From: Xenorhabdus nematophila ATCC 19061
GTDB taxonomy: Bacteria > Pseudomonadota > Gammaproteobacteria > Enterobacterales > Enterobacteriaceae
DNA length: 64,000 bases
Assembly (NCBI RefSeq): GCF_000252955.1
Contig: NC_014228.1
Span: forward strand, 4,000,701 to 4,064,700
Direction: 5' to 3'
Below are positions 51,584 through 60,485 of the stretch, piece after piece. Below the pieces are notes generated by a model. The model worked only from the letters and a program-made list of their open reading frames with translations, did no database searches and was not told the DNA's origin. The translations under genes and the position numbers were made by a program. The stretch's first letter is position 1. Each line of letters starts with the position of its first letter.

Positions 51584-52745
51584 CACTTCAGTTTGAAAAG
51601 AAGAGAGTTACCGACTTTGATTAAAGGTGATGAATCCATAATCAAAGACTAAGAGGTAACTGTCATGCTTTATACTAGCAATCCCATCATCAAACACAAG
51701 GCGGGTCTGCTTAATCTTGCTGAAGAACTCAGTAATGTCTCGAGAGCCTGTAAAGTGATGGGCGTATCCAGAGATACGTTTTATCGTTATCAGGAACTCG
51801 TTGAAACGGGCGGGATTGATGCATTAATCAACCAAAGCAGAAAAACCCCTAATCTGAAGAACCGTGTGGATGCGGAGACCGAACACGCCGTTATCAACTC
51901 GGCCATCGAATTCCCGGCCTATGGGCAAGCCAGAACGAGTAATGAGCTCAGAAAAGCAGGCATCTTTGTGTCTGCCAGTGGTGTCCGTTCTATCTGGCTC
52001 AGACATCATCTTGAGAACTTCAAAAAGCGCCTGGCAGCCCTTGAAAAGAAAGTGGCTGACGAAGGCATTATCCTGACTGACGAGCAGGTCGCCGCCCTTG
52101 AACGTAAGCAGCATGATGACGAAGCTTGTGGCGAAATTGAAACCGCTCATCCTGGCTATTTAGGGTCGCAAGATACCTTTTATGTCGGTAATCTTAAAGG
52201 CGTGGGACGCTTGTACCAACAAACTTTCGTCGATACTTACAGTAAAGTGGCTTTCGCGAAACTCTATACGAGTAAAACGCCCATTACGGCGGCGGATTTA
52301 CTGAATGACCGTGTGCTGCCGTTCTTCAGCGCTCATAGATTGCCGATGTTACGTATTCTGACAGACAGAGGCACCGAATATTGCGGGCGTGTTGAGCACC
52401 ATGATTACCAACTGTATCTGGCTGTCAATGATATCGACCATACCAGGACAAAGGCGATGTCACCGCAAACCAATGGCATCTGTGAACGGTTTCACAAAAC
52501 CATCCTGAATGAATTTTATCAAGTGACGTTCAGAAAGAAATTGTATGGCTCATTGGATGAGTTACAAAAAGATCTGGACAAATGGATGGACAATTACAAC
52601 AATCACCGCACTCATCAAGGAAAAATGTGTTGCGGCCGGACACCAATAGAAACCCTTCAGGATGGGAAATCCATTTGGGCAGAAAAAAATTTGACCCAAA
52701 TATAATCTGACAGTCGCCGATAACAAAGTGGGTAACTGTCAGATC
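51577..52745 (+). mobile_element. IS481-type insertion sequence (about 1.17 kb)
   Basis: It carries one transposase gene. The left end begins ATCTGACACTT and the right end, read inward, begins ATCTGACAGTTACC. GATC lies outside both ends, but it is palindromic, so whether it belongs to the inverted repeats or to a 4-bp target duplication cannot be told. At the right end a further perfect 10-bp inverted repeat is seen (ATCTGACAGT with ACTGTCAGAT). It interrupts the 3' end of cynR. The outermost borders are estimated to within a few bases. Confidence 0.75.
51665..52705 (+). CDS. IS481-family transposase, apparently intact
   Basis: A protein of 346 residues. An N-terminal helix-turn-helix (NVSRACKVMGVSRDTFYRYQ) is followed by an rve integrase core with the DDE residues: Asp in DTFYVGNLKGVGRLYQQTFV or the adjacent FVDTYSKVAF, Asp in ILTDRGTEYCGR, and Glu in SPQTNGICERFHKTILNEF. 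The C-terminus reads NNHRTHQGKMCCGRTPIETL. No frameshift or premature stop is visible, so the element may still be active. Confidence 0.93.
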   Translation: MLYTSNPIIKHKAGLLNLAEELSNVSRACKVMGVSRDTFYRYQELVETGGIDALINQSRKTPNLKNRVDAETEHAVINSAIEFPAYGQARTSNELRKAGIFVSASGVRSIWLRHHLENFKKRLAALEKKVADEGIILTDEQVAALERKQHDDEACGEIETAHPGYLGSQDTFYVGNLKGVGRLYQQTFVDTYSKVAFAKLYTSKTPITAADLLNDRVLPFFSAHRLPMLRILTDRGTEYCGRVEHHDYQLYLAVNDIDHTRTKAMSPQTNGICERFHKTILNEFYQVTFRKKLYGSLDELQKDLDKWMDNYNNHRTHQGKMCCGRTPIETLQDGKSIWAEKNLTQI

Positions 52746-52855
52746 AAGTCGCGACTAGTACAATTTATTACTATGGCACAAGAGTTTTCTGCAAAAATAC
52801 ATTTATGAGCGTTACACCACGAGTACGATGCAAGCTTGCAGTACAAGCTGCCTAG

Positions 52856-54250
52856 TACTACAGCCGTACGCCCCATTGTGGCATGATAGCCCTGACATTT
52901 TTTCCTGAAAATACGGGGAGGTGTTCAATGCACTCACCTATCAATACCTGGGAACAGGAACTGCTCTCACTGCATACCCGTCTGGCTCCCTTGTTTCACC
53001 ATCCCGGCCCGCAGCAGCGCAGCCTCGCTTATCTCCGGGGATGACTCAGTGATATTGAACGTAAAAATGGCTGGCAACTGGCGGAATGGATAGGTGAACG
53101 CACACCTGATGGGGTTCAGCATTTGCTGGAGCGTGCCCGCAGGGATGTCGATGTCGCCCGCGATATTTTGCGTGACTACGTCATGGAACATTTGGGCGAT
53201 GAACACGGGGTGCTTATTGTGGATGAAACCGGCTTTATTAAAAAAGGTACCCATTCCGCCGGTGTGCAACGTCAATACAGTGGCACCGCCGGACGTGTTG
53301 AGAATAGTCAAATCGGCGTCTTTCTCTGTTATGCCGGTCAGAGCGGCCATGCCTTTATTGACCGGGCGTTATACCTGCCTAAACAATGGACGGAGGACCG
53401 GCCCCGCTGTGAAGCCGCCGGTATTCCTGACGCAGTCACCTTTGCCACCAAACCGCAGCTCGCCCGGCAGATGCTGGAACTCGCGTTCGAGGCCGGCGTG
53501 CCCTGTCGCTGGGTGACGGCGGATGCGGTTTATGGTCAGGATCGTCGCCTGCGTTGCTGGCTGGAGTCTCGCTATCAACCGTTTGTGCTGGCGATCCCCA
53601 AAAATGAACCGTTGTGGTGGCAAGGGCCAACCTGTGTCAGAGCGGACAACATTGTGGACAGCCTGACGCCTCAGCAATGGGAAAAACATTCTGCGGGGCG
53701 GGGAGCGAAAGGCGAACGTCAGTATGACTGGATTCGGGTGCCGCTCTGGCGTTTACAACTCAGTGAGAAAGAACGGGAATATGGCCATTATCTGCTGGTT
53801 CGGCGCAGCCGGGATGAAAAACAGGAACGGGCTTACTATGTCGTGTATGCGCGCAGAGAACAGGCTGCTCTGAAAACCCTGGCTCAGGTGGCAGGCCATC
53901 GCTGGGAAATTGAATGTGGTTTTGAAGAAACGAAGGGAGAATGCGGTCTGGATCAGTACGAAGTGCGGCAATGGCACAGTGGGTATCGACACATCACCTT
54001 ATCGCTCCTGGCCCATGCAGTGCTGGCAGTTTTGCGAATACAGGAGAAAAAAAACGCCGATGGGACTGATCGCCCTCAGTGTGGCGGAACTGCGTAAGCT
54101 GCTGTCAAGATTGATGGAAAAAACGGGAAACACCGTCGAGCAGATTTTACATTGGTCAGACTGGCGGCGGCGACATCAATACTCCGCACAACAATGTCAT
54201 TATCAGAGCCGGGATAACCTTATGATTACAGAGCACTTACGACTGTAGTA
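52856..54250 (+). mobile_element. IS701-type insertion sequence, decayed (about 1.4 kb)
   Basis: The element is bounded by CTAG at 52852-52855 and 54251-54254, as is typical for IS701-family target duplications. The ends are inverted repeats, TACTACAGCCGTA on the left and, read inward from the right, TACTACAGTCGTA. The single transposase gene inside is broken in two places (see next entry). Confidence 0.8.
52928..54248 (+). pseudogene. IS701-family transposase, broken by a stop and a frameshift
   Basis: Reading starts at the ATG at 52928 (MHSPINTWEQELLSLHTRLA). The frame meets TGA at 53042, then continues as LSDIERKNGWQLAEWIGE. The DDE residues are still seen: Asp in VLIVDETGFIKKG, Asp in WVTADAVYGQD and the acidic cluster IECGFEETKGECGLDQYE. 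At an eight-A run at 54047 the frame shifts by one; after it the other frame gives TPMGLIALSVAELRKLLSRL and ends at 54248. Two lesions make an active enzyme unlikely, unless the A-run supports recoding, which I would not assume. Confidence 0.8.
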
Positions 54251-54254
54251 CTAG

Positions 54255-54619
54255 ATCTTCACCATTTTAAAATGTCGGGCTGGAATGTGACTGATATAGT
54301 GCCTCTACCTCTCTGAATGATGGCGATACACCAAATCTGCTCGACATCTTTCCTCGAAAAAATAGCGATTAAAACCAACAAAATATAAAAAAATATTCAT
54401 GTATTGGATTTAAAAATGATTTACCCGCAATAAAAATTATCTCTATAAATCACAATATTGGTTAATCATAATGACTATTTATAAATAGTATTAAATACAT
54501 AATAAATGTTATCTATCAGTAACTTAATAGAATGAAATCAATCAAAAAAAAACTTATTATTAAGAAGAAATTGAAAGAAGTACATTCAGCGTACAAATCC
54601 TAAACTGGAGATTTATTTC
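54255..54619. other. AT-rich region upstream of the racemase gene
   Basis: About 365 bp with no gene found. The last 200 bp are very AT-rich and should hold the promoter of the racemase gene. Confidence 0.5.
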
Positions 54620-55852
54620 ATGCGTCTTAATAAAACTACACTGGCAATTCTTCTGGGACTGAGTCTGTACCAAGGTGCTGCTCAAGCTGCGCCTGTACTT
54701 TCTTCAGACAATACTCAGGCAAAACGTGTTGCTGCTCATAACAATGCCTGGGTTGAAATCAATACCACCACTTTCGAAAACAATATCCACATATTGCAAC
54801 AAAAACTAAATAGAAACACCAAAATGTGTGCAGTCCTGAAAGGTGACGCCTATGGTCATGGTATCGGTCTGCTGATGCCATCTGTCATTAAGACTGGCGT
54901 ACTCTGTGTCGGCATTACCAGCAATGAAGAAGCACGCATCGTGCGTGAAAGCGGTTTTAAAGGGCAATTGATTCGGATCCGTACAGCTGATGTGTCTGAA
55001 ATAGAAAGTACACTGGGCTATGACATGGAAGAAATAATTGGCGATCTGGCACATGCTAAGACAGTTGCTGATCTGGCAAAAAAACACGGTAAAGAAATCC
55101 GTGTCCATCTGGCACTGAACACCGGTCTGATGAGCCGCAATGGGCTGGAAATGAAAACTGAACAGGGTAAACAAGAAGCGCTGAAAATGACTCAGTTGCC
55201 TAATCTGAAACTGGTCGGGATCATGAGCCATCACGCACTCACCGATTTGGACGCAATCCGTGACAGCATCAAAAACTTTAATGAGCAAACAGCGTGGTTG
55301 ATCAAAGCGGCAAACCTGAAAAGAGATGAAATCACCCTGCACGCTTCAAGTTCTTTTGCATCAGTCAGCATTCCTGAAGCACAATTCGATATGGTACGTG
55401 TAGGTAGCGCGCTGTACGGCATCCTGACCAACACCCACCCAGAATTCAAGCCGTTGATTCAGGTAAAAACCCACGTTGCTTCTGTTAAATCCTACCCTAA
55501 AGGTAATGGTGTCAGCTACAATAATACCTACATTCTGAAACGCGATTCTAAACTGGCTAACCTGCCAGTCGGTTTCTCTGATGGCTTCAGCTCCTCCCTG
55601 TCAAACAAAGCTTATGTCCTGATCAACGGTCACCGCGCACCTGTTGTTGGCAGTGTTTCCATGAATACCGTGATGGCCGATGTGACTGATCTGCCAGAAG
55701 TGAAAAGTGGTGATGAAGTTGTTATCTTCGGTAAACAAGGCAACGAAGAAATCACCCAGTCTGACATTCAGAAATGGGGCGGAATGCACGTTGTTGAATT
55801 CTCTTCTATTTGGGGAGAAACCAACCCCCGTATCGTGACCACAGATGCGTAA
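54620..55852 (+). CDS. Periplasmic broad-specificity amino-acid racemase (Bsr/Alr type)
   Basis: A PLP-dependent fold-III racemase of 410 residues with a clear Sec signal peptide (AILLGLSLYQGAAQA), so it acts in the periplasm. The PLP lysine lies in CAVLKGDAYGHGIG and the catalytic Tyr region in VRVGSALYGIL. VGSVSMNTVMADVTDL near the C-terminus is also conserved. A signal peptide separates the Bsr group, which makes non-canonical D-amino acids for cell-wall control, from the cytoplasmic alanine racemases. The protein closely resembles Proteus and Vibrio members from memory. AACTGGAG lies before the ATG. It sits downstream of the IS elements. Confidence 0.87.
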   Translation: MRLNKTTLAILLGLSLYQGAAQAAPVLSSDNTQAKRVAAHNNAWVEINTTTFENNIHILQQKLNRNTKMCAVLKGDAYGHGIGLLMPSVIKTGVLCVGITSNEEARIVRESGFKGQLIRIRTADVSEIESTLGYDMEEIIGDLAHAKTVADLAKKHGKEIRVHLALNTGLMSRNGLEMKTEQGKQEALKMTQLPNLKLVGIMSHHALTDLDAIRDSIKNFNEQTAWLIKAANLKRDEITLHASSSFASVSIPEAQFDMVRVGSALYGILTNTHPEFKPLIQVKTHVASVKSYPKGNGVSYNNTYILKRDSKLANLPVGFSDGFSSSLSNKAYVLINGHRAPVVGSVSMNTVMADVTDLPEVKSGDEVVIFGKQGNEEITQSDIQKWGGMHVVEFSSIWGETNPRIVTTDA

Positions 55853-55980
55853 TCTGTGGCTCAGAATGCGCGTCTTGATTGGGGAAGCCAACCTTATTTC
55901 ATTAACAACGCAAAACAGTTCGTGATCATGATCTCTTTATTTTCACGGCAGAACAGCCTAATATCATTTTAATCACCTTG

Positions 55981-56019
55981 AAAATAACACCCCCTCCTTG
56001 TGATGCGGGGTGTTATTTT
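55981..56019. terminator. Terminator after the racemase gene
   Basis: AAAATAACACCCC pairs with the CGGGGTGTTATTTT side across a loop of about 12 bases. It has A and T runs on both sides, so it could act bidirectionally. Confidence 0.85.
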
Positions 56020-56045
56020 GTATTGAGCCTAATTTGGAGCGTGGT

Positions 56046-56456
56046 ATGACAAAACCTAAAATTATTATCAACGAACTGGATGCCGAACGTTTAGATTCTC
56101 TGTTGGAACAACCTGCTTTTGCCAATACCGGCATTGCAGATGCCTTAAACGAAGAGCTGGATAGGGCGGAAATTCTTCCTCCCGTCGATATCCCCGCAGA
56201 TGTCGTCACAATGAACAGTGAAATTCGTTTTATTGATTTAGGCAGCAATGAAGAACGTGTTCGTACGCTGGTCTACCCGGCATCTCTGCAAGACAGCACC
56301 AAACAACTGTCAGTTATGGCACCGTTGGGCGCAGCGCTTTTGGGGCTTCGGGTGAATGGCGAAATAACATGCCAGCTGCCGAATGGCGAAGAAACCCGCA
56401 TAAAAGTATTAGAAATACTTTATCAACCAGAAGCTGCGGGTGAATATCACCGATAA
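56046..56456 (+). CDS. rnk: Nucleoside diphosphate kinase regulator Rnk
   Basis: A protein of 136 residues, the E. coli length, of the GreA/GreB C-terminal domain family (no coiled-coil antipause arm). It binds RNA polymerase and modulates transcription. The conserved tract [20 protein letters not shown] is present. The ATG at 56046 follows a weak GGAGC and aligns with the family; upstream in-frame codons lie in the terminator. It ends with its own hairpin at 56481. Confidence 0.95.
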   Translation: MTKPKIIINELDAERLDSLLEQPAFANTGIADALNEELDRAEILPPVDIPADVVTMNSEIRFIDLGSNEERVRTLVYPASLQDSTKQLSVMAPLGAALLGLRVNGEITCQLPNGEETRIKVLEILYQPEAAGEYHR

Positions 56457-56480
56457 AAATCCATCACATCAATAGAATAA

Positions 56481-56505
56481 ACCACTATCACACAAGTGGT
56501 TTTTT
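56481..56505 (+). terminator. Terminator of rnk
   Basis: ACCACT pairs with AGTGGT across an 8-base loop and is followed by TTTTTT. Confidence 0.85.
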
Positions 56506-56596
56506 GCCTTTTGATAGTGAGTGGCGACAAAATAGCAACAAGTAATTTATATATTCAATTACTTTTCAGCTAACCAATATACATTATGAGGTAATT

Positions 56597-56788
56597 ATGA
56601 TGACCGAAAATAATAGTAATCTGTCAATTCTTAAAGAAGTAATAGAAACTAAGGAATTCACTGACACTGATGTAGATCAAGCAATAAATCAATACCTGCA
56701 AAACGGTTGGATAATACTTTCTGCTACAAGTGGTGCAACTTTAGATAACTACCCTATTCACTCAGTTCTATTAGGTTACATTCCTTAA
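56597..56788 (+). CDS. Small hypothetical protein with a DUF1737-like motif
   Basis: A protein of 63 residues. INQYLQNGWIILSATSG recalls the small DUF1737-type proteins with an NxxLxxGWxLL pattern, but the match is weak. GAGGT lies 5 bases before the first of two adjacent ATG codons, so translation is credible. There is no signal peptide or membrane helix. It stands alone between rnk and hicA and lacks an obvious partner. Confidence 0.5.
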   Translation: MMTENNSNLSILKEVIETKEFTDTDVDQAINQYLQNGWIILSATSGATLDNYPIHSVLLGYIP

Positions 56789-57115
56789 CAATTAATTTCA
56801 GCTCTATGTATTCAGTAAGGCCGCGTCCTACTTGAATTCTGAAAATCAGCGCGGCTTATGATCATGATCTTATTTCCCACGTAAAATAAAATTTTACCTT
56901 TAATATCAAAATATTGATATTTTTCCGCGATCCTCTTTTGATCCAAAATGTGCAGGCGGGTGCGGTGTAGTCCGTTTTACGTCGGGTAACGAACTTGAAG
57001 AATAAAAGAGCGGATAATGTTGCCATTAAAAATTATGGGTATAATACCCATAAATATATTGACCTATCGATTTTTTGTGGGCATTATACCTATATATTAA
57101 CAAAATGGAGGGTTG
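56789..57115. other. Intergenic region with hicAB operators
   Basis: About 330 bp without a gene. An imperfect G/C-rich inverted repeat at about 56818-56857 (GGCCGCG with CGCGGCTT) may be a terminator remnant. The right end carries the hicAB promoter and operators. Confidence 0.5.
57033..57091. promoter_or_regulatory. hicAB promoter with palindromic operators
   Basis: A perfect 21-bp palindrome TTATGGGTAT-A-ATACCCATAA lies at 57033-57053. A related imperfect copy GTGGGCATTATACCTAT lies at 57077-57091. A candidate promoter has TTGACC at 57059-57064 and CATTAT at 57082-57087, 17 bp apart, so the second copy covers the -10 box. This arrangement fits HicB autorepression. Confidence 0.65.
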
Positions 57116-57304
57116 ATGAGCAGTGCAGAGTTAATAAAACGCCTCATGCCTGACGGATGGGTAAAAGCGAGGCAAGACGGTAGTCATGTGACGTTAACCA
57201 AGCCGGGAGTCATGAAGATAATCACCGTACCTCATCCCAGAAAGGATGTTTCAAAGGGGATTATCCGGCAGGCACAGAAAATTTCAAGATTGGAATTACT
57301 GTAA
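57116..57304 (+). CDS. hicA: HicA-type mRNA interferase toxin
   Basis: A protein of 62 residues with the HicA double-stranded RNA-binding fold: SSAELIKRLMPDGWVKARQD followed by GSHVTLTKP with the catalytic His, then HPRKDVSKGIIRQAQK. HicA cleaves mRNA and is neutralised by HicB. I prefer the ATG at 57116, with GGAGGG just upstream, over a TTG one codon earlier. hicB starts 62 bp downstream. Confidence 0.9.
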   Translation: MSSAELIKRLMPDGWVKARQDGSHVTLTKPGVMKIITVPHPRKDVSKGIIRQAQKISRLELL

Positions 57305-57366
57305 CACAAGGAGTGGTCTAACCGCTCCTTCTCTGCGCTACTCATCATACAACGACGAGGTATATT

Positions 57367-57774
57367 ATGATTTATCCGCTCTTTATCTTTAAAACAGAAG
57401 ATGGGTTTGACGGTTACTTTCCCGATGTTGAAGGTTGTTTTTTCGCTGGCAATACCTTGGAAAAAGCTATCCGTGATGCTGAAAAAGCTTTCGGGCAGTA
57501 CATGGAAGTTTTGACTGAGCAAGGCGGGTACGTCCCCGCACCTAAAGACCCATCAGATTATATCAATGATTCTCGCTTATCTGAGGATGGCGGGGTAATT
57601 GCGCTTATTGAGTTAGACCCAGCTAAATATGAATCAAAGGCGGTCAAATTCAATTTAACCATGCCGGGCAATCTATTAACCGCGATAGATCGCTACATTG
57701 AGAAAAACGGGCACTATAAAAACCGTTCTGCTTTCCTCGCTGAATTAGCCAGAAAAGAAATGGCTCATCCCTAA
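57367..57774 (+). CDS. hicB: HicB-type antitoxin
   Basis: A protein of 135 residues. The N-terminal HicB fold (FKTEDGFDGYFPDVEGCFFA, GNTLEKAIRDAEKAFGQYME) wraps the toxin. The C-terminal ribbon-helix-helix (KFNLTMPGNLLTAIDRYIEK, YKNRSAFLAELARKEM) binds DNA and probably the palindromes upstream of hicA. It is the second gene of the operon, which is the common order. Confidence 0.92.
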   Translation: MIYPLFIFKTEDGFDGYFPDVEGCFFAGNTLEKAIRDAEKAFGQYMEVLTEQGGYVPAPKDPSDYINDSRLSEDGGVIALIELDPAKYESKAVKFNLTMPGNLLTAIDRYIEKNGHYKNRSAFLAELARKEMAHP

Positions 57775-58171
57775 TAGACTAGGGCAGGAAACTGCCCTAA
57801 CTGTGACTGCTCACCGTCCTAAAGGGCGATGCTTCCCACTTCACAGGCCACATCCGTCTGTGTGACAGATTTACGCTGGCCTCCATGGGCAGAAACGACG
57901 AGTCCCGCCGCTTTTGTTTTTTCGATATCATTTGGAGAGTGACTTCCCTTACTGCTTGGTTATCGTCAGCGCAGGAGACTCGTGAAGCGATGATACCACG
58001 AAAAAAAGAAGTGATACGCCTTATATCGCCGCCCGCATTGGGCGACGGTTTTTGCTAAATTAGCCAATCACAGGCGAATACTTCTGTTTCAGCCCGTCCG
58101 ATTTAGAAGCCGTGTTGCGCTGGCGTTCTCCGGGGTTCCTGACCGAACTGGCTGCTGTTGATTGAGTATCC
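57775..58171. other. Region between hicB and pmbA with mobile-element debris
   Basis: About 400 bp. It holds the hicB hairpin (AGGGCA with TGCCCT, 57781-57798), a TnpB-like remnant (57819-57947) and a terminator-like hairpin near 58026-58053 (GCCGCCC with GGGCGAC, followed by TTTTT). On the - strand a short open frame next to pmbA encodes ASSVRNPGERQRNTASKSDG followed by LKQKYSPVIG, which I cannot place. Confidence 0.5.
57819..57947 (-). pseudogene. C-terminal remnant of a TnpB/OrfB protein (IS200/IS605 type)
   Basis: On the - strand a frame of 42 codons reads GSHSPNDIEKTKAAGLVVSA and then HGGQRKSVTQTDVACEVGSI before a stop. It resembles the C-terminal end of TnpB-type proteins. The stop overlaps a hairpin, GGGAAGCATCGCCCTTTAGG followed by ACGGTGAGC, similar to the right ends of IS200/IS605 elements, where the guide RNA scaffold also ends. 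No catalytic domain remains. This is the last trace of a lost element. The identification is from memory of such ends. Confidence 0.5.
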
Positions 58172-59515
58172 CTATTGACCGGCGATACTCATTTCCGGCA
58201 GCAACACCGAACCACACTGAATATTGCTGCGTGTTTCGATATCATTACCCATTGTGACCATATTCGCCCACATATCTTTCAGGTTGCCTGCGATAGTGAT
58301 CTCGCTTACCGGATATTGAATCTCACCATTTTCAACCCAAAAACCGGAGGCACCACGGGAATAATCCCCTGTAACCGCACTGACACCTTGCCCCATCAGT
58401 TCAGTCACAATCAAACCCGTTCCCATTTCGCGCAGCAAACCGTCAAAATCCAGTCCCTGACCCGCGATATGCCAGTTATGGATCCCACCTGCATGACCTG
58501 TGTTCACCATCCCTAATTTGCGGGCAGAATACGAAGTCAGTAACCAAGTCTGTAAAACACCCGCTTTAACAATGTCACGTGGTGTGGTTCGCACACCTTC
58601 ACTGTCAAATGGCGTGGAAGCCAGACCGCGCAGCAAATGCGGTTGTTCGGCAATGGTCAGCCATGAAGGTAAAATCGGTTTACCCAGGCTATCCAGCAAG
58701 AAGGAGGATTTACGATAAATGCTGCTACCGCTGATCGCACCAACCAAATGGCCAAACAAACCTGTTGCCACTTCCGCAGAAAAGATTACGGGTGCTTTCA
58801 TCGTGGGTAACTTGCGCGCACCCAGACGGGAAAGCGTACGGCGAGCACACTCCTGCCCAACCCATTCAGGGGACTTCAGGTCGTCAAAATGGCGGCTCAC
58901 GGTATAGGCATAATCACGCTCCATATTGCCATCTTGCTCGGCAATCACACAGCTCGACATAGAATGACGGCTTGAACAATAATTTTGCAACATACCGTGA
59001 CTATTACCAAATACCCGAATACTATAATGGCTGTTGAAACTACCGCCTTCAGTATTCGTAATGCGTTCATCTGCCTGTAATGAGGCTTGTTCAGCGCGGG
59101 CTGCCAATTCAATAGCCGTATCTGCATCCAGATCGGCCGGATGGAAAAGATCTAATTCCGGTGCATTGAATGCCAATAGCGCCTTATCAGCAGGGCCAGC
59201 ATAAGGATCAGGGGAAGTATAGCGCGCGATATCAATGGCGGCCTGAACAGTGCGGGCAATTGCCTCAGGGCTTAAATCCGTTGAGGAAGCACTCCCTTTG
59301 CGCTGCTGATGATAAACGGTGATCCCCAGTGCGCCATCGCTGTTAAACTCAACATTTTCGACTTCACTGAAACGGGTGCTGACACTAATTCCCGTGGTTT
59401 TATTGACCGAGACTTCCGCAGCATCACAACCGGCCTTCGCTAATTCCAGAGCATGGGCAACTGCATCTTCCAGTTGTTTACGCTGCTCCGCGATTTGTTG
59501 ATTGGTAACTATCAT
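58172..59515 (-). CDS. pmbA: Metalloprotease subunit TldE (PmbA)
   Basis: A protein of 447 residues (E. coli 450). With TldD it forms a heterodimeric zinc protease that matures peptides such as microcin B17 and degrades unfolded antitoxins. Recognisable blocks are [60 protein letters not shown] and [20 protein letters not shown]. It is divergent from darP. tldD is not in this window. Confidence 0.97.
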   Translation of the reverse strand: MIVTNQQIAEQRKQLEDAVAHALELAKAGCDAAEVSVNKTTGISVSTRFSEVENVEFNSDGALGITVYHQQRKGSASSTDLSPEAIARTVQAAIDIARYTSPDPYAGPADKALLAFNAPELDLFHPADLDADTAIELAARAEQASLQADERITNTEGGSFNSHYSIRVFGNSHGMLQNYCSSRHSMSSCVIAEQDGNMERDYAYTVSRHFDDLKSPEWVGQECARRTLSRLGARKLPTMKAPVIFSAEVATGLFGHLVGAISGSSIYRKSSFLLDSLGKPILPSWLTIAEQPHLLRGLASTPFDSEGVRTTPRDIVKAGVLQTWLLTSYSARKLGMVNTGHAGGIHNWHIAGQGLDFDGLLREMGTGLIVTELMGQGVSAVTGDYSRGASGFWVENGEIQYPVSEITIAGNLKDMWANMVTMGNDIETRSNIQCGSVLLPEMSIAGQ

Positions 59516-59713
59516 TAATTAACCATAATCCAATGAATTAAAAAGAAAATTTTTCAGGAAAAATGCTTCCGTTCGGTTCATAACATGAATGCCGAGTGGT
59601 AATCAGGCAATTTTCCCAGTTACAATACACAATATTAGAATGTTAACACCCACCGGACGATAGGTCATGTTCCAAAACGCACCTTATCCGGCCTTTTTAG
59701 AGGGAAAACGATT

Positions 59714-60250
59714 ATGGCAAAGCAGCCTGAAGATTGGCTCAACAATTATCCTGCTGAAGAGGAAGAAGAAGAAATAATCTGGGTCAGTAAAAGTGAAATC
59801 AAGCGGGATGCTGAAATACTGAAGAAATTGGGATTGGAGTTGGTTGAACTCAGCAAAAACCAATTGGGGCGGATCCCGCTGGATGAAGATTTATTGGCAG
59901 CCATTGAGCTGGCACAGAAAATCAAACGTGAAGGTCGTCGCCGTCAATTACAGTTAATTGGAAAGCTGTTGCGTGCCCGTGATCCTGAACCGATCACCAC
60001 TGCGCTGGATAAACTGAAAAACCGCCACAACCAGCAAGTCGTTATCATGCATAAACTGGAAGAGCTGCGTGACAGCTTGCTGGAAAGTGATGATGCCTTT
60101 GAAGAGGTCATTGCGTTATACCCACATACAGACCGTCAACAACTTCGCACACTGGTTCGTAACGCGAGAAAAGAGAAAGCGGCGAACAAGCCACCGAAGT
60201 CCTATCGTCAGATTTTCCAATATCTGAAAGAACTCTCCGAATCCGCTTAA
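59714..60250 (+). CDS. darP: Ribosome biogenesis factor DarP (YjgA)
   Basis: A protein of 178 residues (E. coli 183) that joins late 50S precursors and promotes peptidyl-transferase-centre maturation. It has the acidic N-terminal part ([20 protein letters not shown]), a helical body ([20 protein letters not shown]) and the C-terminal [17 protein letters not shown]. It lies next to pmbA, as in E. coli, and ends in a hairpin. Confidence 0.95.
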   Translation: MAKQPEDWLNNYPAEEEEEEIIWVSKSEIKRDAEILKKLGLELVELSKNQLGRIPLDEDLLAAIELAQKIKREGRRRQLQLIGKLLRARDPEPITTALDKLKNRHNQQVVIMHKLEELRDSLLESDDAFEEVIALYPHTDRQQLRTLVRNARKEKAANKPPKSYRQIFQYLKELSESA

Positions 60251-60262
60251 CAGCATCTCCCC

Positions 60263-60295
60263 ACCGCCATTTCGTTGAGAATTGGCGGTATTTTC
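60263..60295 (+). terminator. Terminator of darP
   Basis: ACCGCCA pairs with TGGCGGT across a loop of 13 bases, followed by ATTTT. Confidence 0.75.
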
Positions 60296-60312
60296 CCTTC
60301 CTTACTCCTCTC

Positions 60313-60447
60313 ATGCCATTAGTTGTTATTCCCGATGATTATCAGCAAGCGACAAAACGCATTCAGACTTTATACCAAAACCCAGCCAATGCCTTTGTTA
60401 CTGAATCCACCCGTTGGATACCCGTCCCTATAATAGCCTATTATTAA
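60313..60447 (+). CDS. Short open frame upstream of the SMC-like module
   Basis: Forty-four codons starting MPLVVIPDDYQQATKRIQTL and ending VPIIAYY. The residue choice looks protein-like, but there is no clear ribosome-binding site, and I recognise no family. It may be the front end of a truncated gene or a chance frame. Confidence 0.3.
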   Translation: MPLVVIPDDYQQATKRIQTLYQNPANAFVTESTRWIPVPIIAYY

Positions 60448-60485
60448 CCAAGGTAGTGACATACCTATGTTGTGATCCGTAGATT

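Noticed and set aside
54047..54054. Programmed frameshifting at the A8 run of the IS701 transposase
   Set aside because: The family normally uses one open frame, and the gene also has an upstream TGA. Mutation is the simpler explanation.
54806..55342. A 178-codon frame on the - strand
   Set aside because: It is antisense to the racemase gene, with cysteine-rich unnatural composition.
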